Shown here: in pieces, positions 1 through 7,327 of the stretch | Layout: the number at the start of each line of letters is the position of its first letter | How positions within the stretch are numbered: the stretch's first letter is position 1 | Assembly: GCA_031459235.1 (NCBI GenBank) | Contig: JAVKIY010000031.1 | Span: 1-33,782 of the forward strand | Length of the DNA: 33,782 nt | DNA from: Fervidifonticultor_A tertius | Lineage (GTDB): Bacteria; Sysuimicrobiota; Sysuimicrobiia; Sysuimicrobiales; Humicultoraceae | Direction: 5' to 3' | Made by a program: the position numbers and the translations under genes | Notes under the pieces: generated by a model | What the model was told of the DNA's origin: nothing | Databases searched by the model: none | Seen by the model: the letters and a program-made list of their open reading frames with translations, nothing else

Positions 1-1397
1 AGCAGGAGACCGCGCAGGCTGCGGACGTGCAGGCTGCCGGCGAGACGCTCGCGCGCCTGCGGGCGGAGCTCGACCGGCTCGAGGCCGACGCCGGCCGCCT
101 CGAGGTGGAGGTCGCGGCGCTCGACGCCGCGGCCGCGGAGGCTACGATGTCGCGGCGACGCGCGACCGCGGCCGAGGTGACCGCCACCGAGGCGCTGACC
201 GCGGCGCGCATGGCGCTGGCCACCGCCTTGGCCGAGGGCGAGGCCGCGCGGGTGCGGGCCGCCGACCGGTCGGCGGCGCTGGCCGAGCTGGAGGCGCACG
301 AAGCCGCGCTCGCCGCGGCCGCCCAGAGGCTGGCGAACGATCTGGAGGAGGTCCTGCGCCAGCGGGCCTCCGCGGTCGCCGCCTACGACCGGCTCGCCGC
401 CGGGCAGGCCGAGGACCGTCGGGAAGTCGAGCGGCTCTCGGCCGAGCGCACCAGGCTGCGCGACGAGCTGGTACGGCGGCAGGCCGAGCACGCCGAGGCC
501 GTCGAGGCCGCGCGCGCGGCCGAGGCGACGCTGCATCGCACCGAGCTCCGCGCCGCGCAGGCCGAGGCGGAGCTCGGCGCCGCGGCCGTCCGGCTGCAGG
601 AGCAGTACGGCATCGACCTGGACGCCGCGGCGACGCGGCGCCTGGAGGGCTCGCGTGAGGAGGCGCGGCGGCGCGCCGGCGAGCTGCAGGCGGCGCTGGC
701 CGCGCTTGGCCCGGTGAACCTGCGCGCGATCGAGGAGCACGCGGCGGTGGCCGCGCGCGCCGCGGCGCTGCGCGCCCACCTCGACGACCTGGCCGCCTCG
801 CGCGACGCGCTGCGCGCGGCGATCGCGCAGATCAACGCCCAGCTCCGCGTGCGCTTCCACCAGACGTTCGAGGACGTCAACCGCGAGTTCGGCCGCCTGT
901 TCCAGCGGCTGTTCGAGGGGGGCGAGGGCGCGCTCGAGCTCGTCGAGGACGAACTCGGCGGTGAGCCGGGGCTCGAGGTCATCGCGCAGCTCCCGGGCAA
1001 GCGCCGCCGGCCGCTCGTGGCGCTCTCGGGCGGAGAGCGCGCGCTGGTGGCGCTCACGCTGATCTTCGCCATGCTGCGCGTGCACCCCAGCCCGTTCTGC
1101 ATCTTCGACGAGGTCGAGGCCGCACTCGACGACGCCAACACGAAGCGGTTCACCGAGCTGCTGCGCGACCTGGCCGAGCGGACGCAGGTGCTCATCATCA
1201 CGCACAACAAGGGCACGATGGCCGCTGCCGACATCCTCTACGGCGTCACCATGCAGGAGCCGGGGCTCTCCTCGATCGTGTCGGTCCGCCTGGTGCCGCC
1301 GTCGGGCAACGGCGACCGGCCGCCGGACGCCGCGCCGCAAGAGGCCGCCGACCCACCGGACGCCGCCCGCCCGGTGGTCGCCCTGCCCGCCGAGTAG
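1..1397 (+). CDS. smc: Chromosome segregation protein SMC, C-terminal part (partial)
   Basis: This is the 3' part of an SMC ATPase, which condenses and segregates the chromosome as a homodimer with ScpA/ScpB. The reading frame is open to the left edge, so the N-terminal head, hinge and most of the coiled coil lie outside. What remains is a long Ala/Glu/Arg-rich coiled coil, the family motif LGPVNLRAIEE at the coil-to-head junction, and the C-terminal ABC head. The head shows signature LSGGERALVAL near 1023 and Walker B FCIFDEVEAALD with its catalytic Glu, followed by the switch His in IITHNKGT. A Pro/Ala-rich tail of about 35 residues ends the protein. The stop is one base before the ftsY start, so the two are co-transcribed, as is common in Gram-positive bacteria. 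Confidence 0.96.
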   Translation, partial: QETAQAADVQAAGETLARLRAELDRLEADAGRLEVEVAALDAAAAEATMSRRRATAAEVTATEALTAARMALATALAEGEAARVRAADRSAALAELEAHEAALAAAAQRLANDLEEVLRQRASAVAAYDRLAAGQAEDRREVERLSAERTRLRDELVRRQAEHAEAVEAARAAEATLHRTELRAAQAEAELGAAAVRLQEQYGIDLDAAATRRLEGSREEARRRAGELQAALAALGPVNLRAIEEHAAVAARAAALRAHLDDLAASRDALRAAIAQINAQLRVRFHQTFEDVNREFGRLFQRLFEGGEGALELVEDELGGEPGLEVIAQLPGKRRRPLVALSGGERALVALTLIFAMLRVHPSPFCIFDEVEAALDDANTKRFTELLRDLAERTQVLIITHNKGTMAAADILYGVTMQEPGLSSIVSVRLVPPSGNGDRPPDAAPQEAADPPDAARPVVALPAE

Positions 1398-1398
1398 C

Positions 1399-2319
1399 GT
1401 GGCCACCGAGCCCCGGGGCTGGCTCGCGCGCCTGCGCGCGTCGCTCGCGCGCACGCGCGAGACGTTCGGGGAGCGCCTGGACGCCCTGCTCGCCGCACCG
1501 CCCGACGAGGCGTTCTACGACCGGCTGGAGGAGTTGCTCGTCACTGCGGACGTGGGCGCCGCGCTCAGCGCCGCGATCGTGGACGCCGTGCGCCGCGACC
1601 CGCGGGCCCGCACCCCCGAGGCCGTGCGCGCCGCGCTGGCGGCGCGGCTACGGGAGGCGCTCGGCCCGCCCGGGACGCTGCGCCTGGACCCGCCGCCGGC
1701 GGTCGTGCTCGTGCTCGGCGTGAACGGGTCGGGGAAGACCACGACCATCGGCAAACTCGCTTACCGGCTGCGCGCCGAGGGCCGCCGCGTGCTGCTGGCC
1801 GCGGGTGATACCTTCCGCGCCGCGGCGATCGAGCAGCTCGAGCTCTGGGGCGAGCGGGTTGGCGCGCCGGTGGTGCGCCACCAGGCCGGCGCCGACCCGG
1901 CCGCCGTCGTCTTCGACGCGGCGCAGGCCGCCGCCGCCCGCCGCGCGGACGCCCTCATCGTGGACACCGCTGGCCGGCTGCACACGAAGGTGAACCTCAT
2001 GGAGGAGCTCAAGAAGATCGACCGCGTTATCGCGCGTGCCCTGCCCCAGGCGCCGGTCGAGCGACTGCTGGTGCTCGACGCGAGCACCGGGCAGAACGGG
2101 CTGGCACAGGCGCGCCACTTCCACGGGGCGGTGGGGCTGACCGGCGCGGTCCTCGCCAAGCTCGACGGGACCGCCAAGGGCGGGATTGTGGTGGCGGTCG
2201 CGCACGAACTGAGAATCCCGATCACCTTCGTGGGTGTGGGCGAACGGCCCGACGACCTGGTGCCGTTCGACCCGGACGCGTTCGTGGAGGCGCTGCTCGC
2301 CGCGCCGCCATTGCGTTGA
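1399..2319 (+). CDS. ftsY: Signal recognition particle receptor FtsY
   Basis: SRP receptor GTPase, which docks the SRP-ribosome complex at the membrane by forming a twin-GTPase heterodimer with Ffh. The protein has 306 residues with a short helical N domain and no long acidic A domain, so it is a compact form. Visible G motifs are the P-loop GVNGSGKTT (about 107-115), DTFRAAAIEQL (from 137), DTAGRLH (from 189) and AKLDGTAKGG (from about 253). The GTG start lies one base after the smc stop, and no clear Shine-Dalgarno sequence is visible, so translation is probably coupled. Its usual partner genes ylxM-ffh follow only after a 1.8-kb island. Confidence 0.96.
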   Translation: MATEPRGWLARLRASLARTRETFGERLDALLAAPPDEAFYDRLEELLVTADVGAALSAAIVDAVRRDPRARTPEAVRAALAARLREALGPPGTLRLDPPPAVVLVLGVNGSGKTTTIGKLAYRLRAEGRRVLLAAGDTFRAAAIEQLELWGERVGAPVVRHQAGADPAAVVFDAAQAAAARRADALIVDTAGRLHTKVNLMEELKKIDRVIARALPQAPVERLLVLDASTGQNGLAQARHFHGAVGLTGAVLAKLDGTAKGGIVVAVAHELRIPITFVGVGERPDDLVPFDPDAFVEALLAAPPLR

Positions 2320-2345
2320 CGCAGTGCGCCCTGTGAATGCCCTTG
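2316..2345 (+). repeat. Left copy of an imperfect repeat flanking the restriction-modification island
   Basis: The stretch beginning TTGACGCAGTGC and ending CCCTTG resembles 4131-4161, which begins TTGACGCTGTGC and ends CCCTTG. Eleven of the first 12 bases match, as do the last 6, with CTGT shared in the middle. The right copy carries the candidate promoter of the ylxM-ffh operon. In this left copy the corresponding -10 would read TGCCCT instead of TACCCT. It starts on the ftsY stop codon. A duplication made when the island was inserted is possible, but chance similarity of promoter-like sequence cannot be excluded. Confidence 0.35.
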
Positions 2346-2372
2346 ACGTACAAACATACGTTCGACTATTCT
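2343..2372 (+). promoter_or_regulatory. Candidate promoter with inverted repeat for the methyltransferase gene
   Basis: TTGACG (2343-2348) and TATTCT (2367-2372) are 18 bases apart, a plausible sigma-70-type promoter in the only AT-richer stretch upstream of the methyltransferase. A perfect inverted repeat, ACGTA-N6-TACGT (2346-2361), overlaps the -35 end and the spacer. That is where a repressor would bind; restriction-modification genes are often autoregulated. The assignment rests on pattern only. Confidence 0.4.
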
Positions 2373-2478
2373 GGTTGTGACTGTCGGTCCACCATATCTT
2401 GGACTTCTCCACAGCATGCCCACAAGGAGTTGAGGAATCAGAAATCCAACCTGCCCGGAAGGATGGGTGGGGGAAGCG

Positions 2479-3435
2479 ATGCGGAGCCTCAGCCTCAAAG
2501 GCATGACGAAGGTGCCGGTTGGAAATCACAGCGGCGCTAGGTACGACCTTGTTCACGAGGACTGCTTCCTGTGGATGAGGAATCGAGAGGAGGCGACAGT
2601 CGAGGCGATCGTCACCGATCCCCCGTTCGGCCTCGTGGAGTATAGTGATGACCAGCTGACGAAGCTTCAAGCGGGCAAAGGGGGGGTCTGGAGAATCCCG
2701 CCTGAGCTCGATGGGGTGCAGCGCAAGCCGCTCCCAAGGTTCACGGTCCTCAGGCAGCATGAGGTTGACTCGCTCGTCACGTTCTTCGAGCGGTGGGGTC
2801 GAGAGGCACTCCGCATCCTCGTCCCGGGGGCGCACCTGATCATTGCGGGGAACCCTCTTCTCTCGCCGCTTGTGGCGTCAGCCTTGATGGCGGTCGGTTT
2901 CGAGCGCCGTGGAGAGATCATCCGGCTCGTTCGCACGCTGCGCGGTGGAGACCGACCCAAGCTGGCGGAGCGGGAGTACGGCGGTGTCAGCGTCATGGCG
3001 CGAAGCTGCTATGAACCCTGGGGTGTGTTTCGCAAGCCGCTTCGAGAGCGGACTGTGGCCGACAACCTCCGCAGGTGGAAGACCGGAGGTCTCCGCAGGA
3101 CACCTGACGGTCGTCCGTTCCCCGATGTGTTGAAGAGTGAGACACCACCGGCCAACGAGGAGGCGATTGCACCGCACCCATCGCTGAAGCCGCAGCGCTT
3201 CATGCGGCAGATTGCATGGGCCGCGCTTCCGCTGGGCGAGGGCGTTGTCCTGGATCCGTTCATGGGCAGCGGATCGACGGTGTCTGCAGCGGTGGCCGTT
3301 GGCTACAAGGCCATTGGCATCGAGAAGCAACGCGACTTCTTTGTGATGGCTGAGCGCGCTGTTCCGAAGCTGGCCGTGCTTGATGTCAACTGGGAGTCCT
3401 TTGAGTCGTACAACGGCGGCAACAGCAGGTCGTAG
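2479..3435 (+). CDS. DNA methyltransferase, N6/N4 type (beta-class order), of a likely type II R-M system
   Basis: SAM-dependent DNA amino-methyltransferase of the N6_N4_Mtase fold, 318 residues from the ATG at 2479. That ATG has a GGGGGAAG ribosome binding site; a GTG at 2467 is an alternative start. The catalytic motif IV is DPPFGL (from about residue 47) and lies N-terminal. The SAM-binding motif I, LDPFMGSGST (about 258-267), lies C-terminal, followed by IGIEKQRDF. A target-recognition region of roughly 190 residues lies between. This IV-TRD-I order is the beta class, and DPPF rather than SPPY favours adenine-N6 over cytosine-N4. Base composition is lower than in neighbours: sampled lines are 57-65% G+C against about 78% in ffh, so it was probably acquired. 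The gene ends 6 bases from the end of the convergent gene 3442-4026, its probable restriction partner. Confidence 0.88.
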   Translation: MRSLSLKGMTKVPVGNHSGARYDLVHEDCFLWMRNREEATVEAIVTDPPFGLVEYSDDQLTKLQAGKGGVWRIPPELDGVQRKPLPRFTVLRQHEVDSLVTFFERWGREALRILVPGAHLIIAGNPLLSPLVASALMAVGFERRGEIIRLVRTLRGGDRPKLAEREYGGVSVMARSCYEPWGVFRKPLRERTVADNLRRWKTGGLRRTPDGRPFPDVLKSETPPANEEAIAPHPSLKPQRFMRQIAWAALPLGEGVVLDPFMGSGSTVSAAVAVGYKAIGIEKQRDFFVMAERAVPKLAVLDVNWESFESYNGGNSRS

Positions 3436-3441
3436 GGGTGT

Positions 3442-4026
3442 CTACTCCCCCTCTGTGATGACAGGCTTGCCGCTGCTCAATCGCACCTGGGGATGGACAT
3501 ACGCGGGTGCCCCCAAGACGCGCTTCGGGTCTCTGAGGTTGAAGGTGTGTGTTCTTCCGCCACCCGACGTGCCCGCGGTGCTGCCCTGATATCGCCAGTC
3601 CGCCTTCCGGAGGTACGCGCAATCGACCCTCCAGATCACGACTGGCGTTCCCATGGATGTGGTCGGGTCCACCAGATAGCGCCAGATGATATACCAGCCC
3701 TCGTGGTCATAGTGTGAGTCGACGGCGTATGGTCGCTTGCTACCCTTTGATTCAAGACTATCCATCGGGCGAAGCGGCATCCTTGCCCCGCGCCGGCGCA
3801 GGTCTGGGAACCGGCTCGCCGCCAAGTGCTTGTGCGGGTTCTTCTCGTAGGGGCTCACCGCATCCAGCGCCTTTGTCCCGAGGATGCCGATGATGGCACT
3901 GAACACATTCGGTTGCTCGATGTAGAGATCGATGAATTCCCGCGCCTCTCGCTGGATGTAGGCGACAGCCTTTCGAACGTGAATGGGCTTCAGGTCCGGG
4001 GGCAAGGGCATTCCCCTGTCACGCAT
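3442..4026 (-). CDS. Putative restriction endonuclease with PD-(D/E)XK motif
   Basis: A 194-residue protein that I do not recognise as a named family. Its sequence contains FPD (P74-D75), then 16 residues, then E92-S-K94. This matches the PD-x(n)-(D/E)xK catalytic pattern of type II restriction enzymes and related nucleases. It is followed by a segment rich in aromatic and beta-forming residues (WYIIWRYLVD, VVIWRVDCAYL) and a Gly-rich GTSGGGRTHTF stretch. It is tail to tail with the methyltransferase, with 6 bases between the stops, and shares its lower G+C. That layout is typical of compact type II R-M pairs. The role is inferred from motif and neighbour only. The start at 4026 has no good ribosome binding site; ATG 4011 is an alternative. 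A solitary methyltransferase next to an unrelated hypothetical protein remains possible. Confidence 0.65.
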   Translation of the reverse strand: MRDRGMPLPPDLKPIHVRKAVAYIQREAREFIDLYIEQPNVFSAIIGILGTKALDAVSPYEKNPHKHLAASRFPDLRRRGARMPLRPMDSLESKGSKRPYAVDSHYDHEGWYIIWRYLVDPTTSMGTPVVIWRVDCAYLRKADWRYQGSTAGTSGGGRTHTFNLRDPKRVLGAPAYVHPQVRLSSGKPVITEGE

Positions 4027-4130
4027 CCGTACGACATGGGATCAGCAACGCCGAGCACACAACCTCTACGTGGCCGGCGGCACGGCGTCCTTCACGTGGC
4101 CGGCACGCCCCTCTGAGGGGCCGCACGGCC

Positions 4131-4181
4131 TTGACGCTGTGCCTGTTAGCGAGTACCCTTGTCAAGGGAGAATCCTTGACA
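4131..4181 (+). promoter_or_regulatory. Candidate promoter and operator-like palindrome of the ylxM-ffh operon
   Basis: TTGACG (4131-4136) and TACCCT (4154-4159) are 17 bases apart. The start of transcription would fall near 4166, inside a perfect 8-bp inverted repeat, TGTCAAGG-N6-CCTTGACA (4160-4181), ending three bases before the ATG. The only purine-rich ribosome binding candidate (AGGGAG, 4165-4170) lies at the loop of this hairpin. The right arm also contains a perfect TTGACA (4176-4181), 16 bases before another TACCCT (4198-4203) inside the coding start. The arrangement suggests repressor binding or mRNA-level control; none of this is proven. Confidence 0.45.
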
Positions 4182-4183
4182 CC

Positions 4184-5044
4184 ATGCCGACGGGCCGTAC
4201 CCTCGCCTCCCGCGACCGCGCCAACCGGCTCTTCGACGCCTATGGCGCGCTCTTGACCGCGCAGCAGCAGCGGCTGCTCCGCCGGTACTACCAGGACGAC
4301 CTGTCGCTGGGCGAGATCGGGGCGCAGATGCGTATCTCCCGCCAGGCGGTGCACGACGGCCTGCGCCGGGCGCTGGCCGCGTTGGAGCGCTACGAGCACG
4401 CCATGGGCCTCGTGCGCGGCGCCCCGGATGGGGAGCACTACTTTGCGAGCACCCCGCGCTCGCGGCCCCGGCCGTCGGCGTTCACCACGACCGTTCGCGG
4501 CCGCAGGTGGACCTTCCGCACCGACCGCGGGGTCTTCGCGCGGCGGGGGCTCGACCCGGGCACCCGCCTGCTGATCGAGACGATGCGCGTCGGCCGCGCG
4601 GACCGGGTGCTCGACCTGGGGTGCGGGTACGGGCCGGCCGGCCTGGTCGCCGCGGCGCTGGCGCCGCGCGGCGAGGCATGGCTGGTGGACGCGAACCGCC
4701 GGGCCGCGGCGCTCGCCGCGGACAACGCGGCCGCGGCGCGCCTGACCAACGTCCGCGTACTCGTGGCCGACGCCGCCGCGCCGCTGGCAGACGCCACGAT
4801 GGACCTGGTCGTCACCAATCCGCCGATCCGCGCGGGCCGCGCGGTCGTCCGCGCGTTCATCGAGGACGCCTGGCGGGTGCTGCGCCCGGGCGGACGGTTC
4901 TACCTGGTGGCGCGCACCGCGCAGGGCGCGAAGACACTGGCGCGGCTCATCGCGGTGCGCTTCGGCGACGCGCGGCAGGCGGCGGCCGCCGGCGGCTACC
5001 GTGTCTACGAGGCGCGGCGCGGGGAAGGCGACGACGGTGTTTGA
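4184..5044 (+). CDS. YlxM-type HTH protein fused to an RsmC-like SAM methyltransferase
   Basis: A 286-residue two-domain protein. Residues 11-75 are YlxM/p13-like, with a sigma-factor-like helix-turn-helix (TAQQQRLLRRYYQDDLSLGE, then MRISRQAVHDGLRRAL). YlxM genes normally sit in front of ffh and are linked to the signal recognition particle. Residues 84-278 match small RsmC/YbxB-type methyltransferases: HYFASTPRS, then GVFARRGLDPGTRLL, SAM-binding motif DLGCGYGPAG (144-153), and catalytic NPPI (212-215). RsmC methylates 16S rRNA guanine; the substrate here is unknown. YlxM is usually a separate protein of about 110 residues, so the fusion is unusual. The frame stays open upstream to 3983, but homology begins only after the ATG at 4184. 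The 3' end overlaps the ffh start by 8 bases. Confidence 0.88.
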   Translation: MPTGRTLASRDRANRLFDAYGALLTAQQQRLLRRYYQDDLSLGEIGAQMRISRQAVHDGLRRALAALERYEHAMGLVRGAPDGEHYFASTPRSRPRPSAFTTTVRGRRWTFRTDRGVFARRGLDPGTRLLIETMRVGRADRVLDLGCGYGPAGLVAAALAPRGEAWLVDANRRAAALAADNAAAARLTNVRVLVADAAAPLADATMDLVVTNPPIRAGRAVVRAFIEDAWRVLRPGGRFYLVARTAQGAKTLARLIAVRFGDARQAAAAGGYRVYEARRGEGDDGV

Positions 5045-6359
5045 GGGGCTCCAGGCGCGGCTGGGCGAGATCGTCAAGCGACTCACCGGCCGCGGCGCGC
5101 TGAGCCCCGAGGACGTGGACGCGGCGCTCCGCGAGGTGCGCCTCGCGCTGCTGGAGGCCGACGTGAACTTCAAGGTCGCGCGCGAGTTCGTCGAGCGCGT
5201 GCGGCAGGCCGCGGTCGGGCAGGAAGTCTGGAAGCACCTCAGTCCCGGCCAGCAAGTGGTCAAGATCGTCCACCGGGAGCTCACGTCGCTGCTCGGCGGC
5301 GCGACGCGCGAGCTGCGGTTCGCGCCGCAGCCGCCGACCGTCGTGCTGCTCGTCGGGCTCCACGGGGTGGGCAAGACCACCACCGCGGGTAAGCTCGCCG
5401 CGTTGCTGCGACGGCGGGGCCGCGCACCACTGCTGGTCGCGACCGACCTGCGGCGGCCGGCCGCGGTCCGGCAGCTCCAGGTGGTGGGCGCGGCGGTCCG
5501 CGTGCCGGTGTTCGCCCCCGAGGGCGCGACCGACCCGGTGGCGGTGGCGCGCCGGGCGGTGGCGCAGGCGGTCGCCGACGGCCACGACGTGGTGGTGGTG
5601 GACTCGGCCGGGCGACAGCACGCCGACGACGCGCTGATGGCCGAGCTCGCGGCGATGCACGAGGCCCTGCGGCCGCAGGAAACGCTGCTCGTGCTCGACG
5701 CGATGGCCGGCCAGGACGCGGTGCGGATGGCCGAGCAGTTCGCGGCCCGGCTGCGCCTGGACGGGCTCATCCTCACCAAGCTGGACGGCGACGCCCGCGG
5801 CGGCGCCGCGCTCTCGGCCGTGGCGGCGACCGGGCTGCCGATCCTGTTCGTGGGGACCGGCGAGCGGCCCGAGGCGCTCGAGACGTTCCACCCCGACCGG
5901 ATGGCCTCGCGTATCCTGGGCATGGGCGACGTGCTCACGCTGATCGAGCGCGCCGAGCAGACGCTGTCGGCCGAGCAGGCCGCGGAGCTCGAGCGCAAGC
6001 TGCGGCGCGCCCAGTTCACCTTCGCCGACTTCCTCGACCAGCTCCGGCAGGTGCGGCAGATGGGCCCGATCGACCAGCTCCTCGAGATGATTCCGGGGTT
6101 CTCGCGCGCGAAGCTGCCCGGCCTGACCGTGGACGAGTCGCAGCTGCGGCGGATCGAGGCGATGATCCAGTCGATGACCCCGCAGGAGCGCGCGCAGCCG
6201 CAACTTATCGATGGCAGCCGTCGGCGGCGCATCGCCGCGGGGAGCGGGACCACCGTACAGGACGTCAACCGGCTCCTCAAGCAGTTCGACCAGGTCCGCC
6301 GGCTCATGCGGCAGTTCGACGACCGCGGCCGGATGGGCCGACTCTTCCCTGGGAGGTAG
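5037..6359 (+). CDS. ffh: Signal recognition particle GTPase Ffh (SRP54)
   Basis: Protein subunit of the SRP, which binds signal sequences at the ribosome and hands them to FtsY. It has 440 residues from GTG 5037, chosen because GGGGAAGG lies 8 bases upstream and the protein then begins MFEGLQARLGE as in the family. The N domain carries ALLEADVNFKV. The G domain has P-loop GLHGVGKTT (from 107), DLRRPAAVRQLQ, DSAGRQ (from 189, where most homologues have DTAGR) and TKLDGDARGG (from 247). The Met-containing M domain (about 300-440) includes IPGFSRAKLPG and the conserved SGTTVQDVNRLLKQF helix that binds SRP RNA. It overlaps the ylxM fusion by 8 bases and is followed 5 bases later by rpsP, so it is part of one operon. 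Confidence 0.97.
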   Translation: MFEGLQARLGEIVKRLTGRGALSPEDVDAALREVRLALLEADVNFKVAREFVERVRQAAVGQEVWKHLSPGQQVVKIVHRELTSLLGGATRELRFAPQPPTVVLLVGLHGVGKTTTAGKLAALLRRRGRAPLLVATDLRRPAAVRQLQVVGAAVRVPVFAPEGATDPVAVARRAVAQAVADGHDVVVVDSAGRQHADDALMAELAAMHEALRPQETLLVLDAMAGQDAVRMAEQFAARLRLDGLILTKLDGDARGGAALSAVAATGLPILFVGTGERPEALETFHPDRMASRILGMGDVLTLIERAEQTLSAEQAAELERKLRRAQFTFADFLDQLRQVRQMGPIDQLLEMIPGFSRAKLPGLTVDESQLRRIEAMIQSMTPQERAQPQLIDGSRRRRIAAGSGTTVQDVNRLLKQFDQVRRLMRQFDDRGRMGRLFPGR

Positions 6360-6364
6360 GCAGC

Positions 6365-6643
6365 ATGGCGGTCAAGATCCGACTGATGCGCACCGGCGCG
6401 CGGGGGCAGCCGCACTACCGTGTGGTGGTCGCCGACGCGCGCACGCCCCGCGGCGGCCGGTACCTCGAGGCCCTCGGGCACTACAACCCGCGCCGCGAGC
6501 CCTCGGTCATCCAGATCGACGAGGCCAAGGCGCGCAAGTGGCTCGACCGCGGGGCCCGGCCCTCGGACGCGGCCCGGGTCCTGCTGGAGAAGACCGGCAT
6601 CCTCCAGCGGTGGGAGGCGGGCCGTGCCGGCCGGCCGGCCTGA
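6365..6643 (+). CDS. rpsP: 30S ribosomal protein S16
   Basis: Small-subunit ribosomal protein bS16, which helps 16S rRNA fold in the 5' and central domains. The 92 residues show the family start MAVKIRLMRTGARGQPHYRVVVADAR, then GGRYLEALGHYNPR and the C-terminal KARKWLDRGARPSDAARVLLEKTGI. The ATG is preceded by GGGAGG at a good distance. Its place after ffh and before the KH protein and rimM-trmD is the usual order in Gram-positive bacteria. Confidence 0.97.
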   Translation: MAVKIRLMRTGARGQPHYRVVVADARTPRGGRYLEALGHYNPRREPSVIQIDEAKARKWLDRGARPSDAARVLLEKTGILQRWEAGRAGRPA

Positions 6644-6650
6644 GGCCGCG

Positions 6651-6896
6651 ATGGCGCCCGCCGACCCGCGGCGGCTCGTGGAGTTCCTGGTGCGCGGCGT
6701 GGTGGAGCGGCCCGAGGCGGTGAGCGTGCGCGCGAGCGAGCGCGACCGCCTGCTCGTGGTCGAGGTCCGCGTCGCGCCCGACGAGGTGGGCAAGGTGATC
6801 GGGCGCCGCGGCCGTGTCGTGGGTGCTATCCGGACACTGGCGAAGGCCGCGGCCGCCCCCGGCCGGCGGCGCGTGATGGTGGAGATCCTGGGGTAA
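6651..6896 (+). CDS. khpA: KH-domain RNA-binding protein KhpA (YlqC family)
   Basis: A small single-KH-domain protein (81 residues) of the YlqC/KhpA family, RNA-binding and in other bacteria paired with KhpB. The KH signature is V-I-G-R-R-G-R in the GKVIGRRGRVVGAIRTLAKA segment, preceded by two beta strands (LLVVEVRVAPDEV). An in-frame GTG at 6624 has a much stronger ribosome binding site (GGGAGGCGG) and would give 90 residues with a 20-base overlap into rpsP. The ATG at 6651 fits the family length better. Its position between rpsP and rimM is the standard one. Confidence 0.9.
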   Translation: MAPADPRRLVEFLVRGVVERPEAVSVRASERDRLLVVEVRVAPDEVGKVIGRRGRVVGAIRTLAKAAAAPGRRRVMVEILG

Positions 6897-6922
6897 GCGA
6901 CCCCGGGGAGACGGAGGTCCGC

Positions 6923-7327
6923 ATGGGGATGACCGTGGTCCGCCCGGTGGTGATCAAGGCCATCGTGACCGAGGCGTTCAAGAAGCAGTACATCAGCGAC
7001 CTGGAGGAGACCGTCAGGCGGCTCGACGCGGTCGTCCAGCAGATCGACGTGCAGATTCGCCGCGCGGAGCTCGAGCGGCAGCTCACCCCGCAGATGCGGG
7101 CGTTCCGGCAGCAGCTCGAGGTCGAGCGCTCCCGCCAGGAGGCCGCGCGGCTGGAGCTGCAGGCGCGCATCAAGGAGGCCGAGGGCCTCGAGCTCAACTC
7201 GGAGTTCTCCCAGGGAACCATCGAGAGCCTGGTCCAGCTCAACGTGGGCGACAACTTCCTCACCCGGCTGGGGCGGGCCGAGGTCGTCGTGAAGGATGGC
7301 ATCGTCATCGAGATCCGCGAGGAGTAG
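6923..7327 (+). CDS. ylqD: YlqD family protein
   Basis: A 134-residue protein matching the YlqD family, which is found in the rpsP-rimM neighbourhood of many Gram-positive bacteria and has no established function. The N-terminus (VVRPVVIKAIVTEAFKKQYI) is followed by a long amphipathic helix rich in Glu, Gln and Arg (about residues 20-90), probably a coiled coil. A small beta-rich C-terminal part (LVQLNVGDNF, AEVVVKDGIVIEI) closes it. The ATG is preceded by GGAGACGGAGG. The end overlaps the longest rimM reading frame by 32 bases. Confidence 0.85.
   Translation: MGMTVVRPVVIKAIVTEAFKKQYISDLEETVRRLDAVVQQIDVQIRRAELERQLTPQMRAFRQQLEVERSRQEAARLELQARIKEAEGLELNSEFSQGTIESLVQLNVGDNFLTRLGRAEVVVKDGIVIEIREE

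Noticed and set aside
2337..2540. 67-codon frame ahead of the methyltransferase, possible C protein
   Set aside because: It has no HTH pattern, no ribosome binding site and overlaps the methyltransferase start by about 60 bases.
3983..4183. Upstream extension of the ylxM fusion frame
   Set aside because: It overlaps the nuclease gene start and has no homology; the candidate promoter lies inside it, and YlxM similarity begins after ATG 4184.
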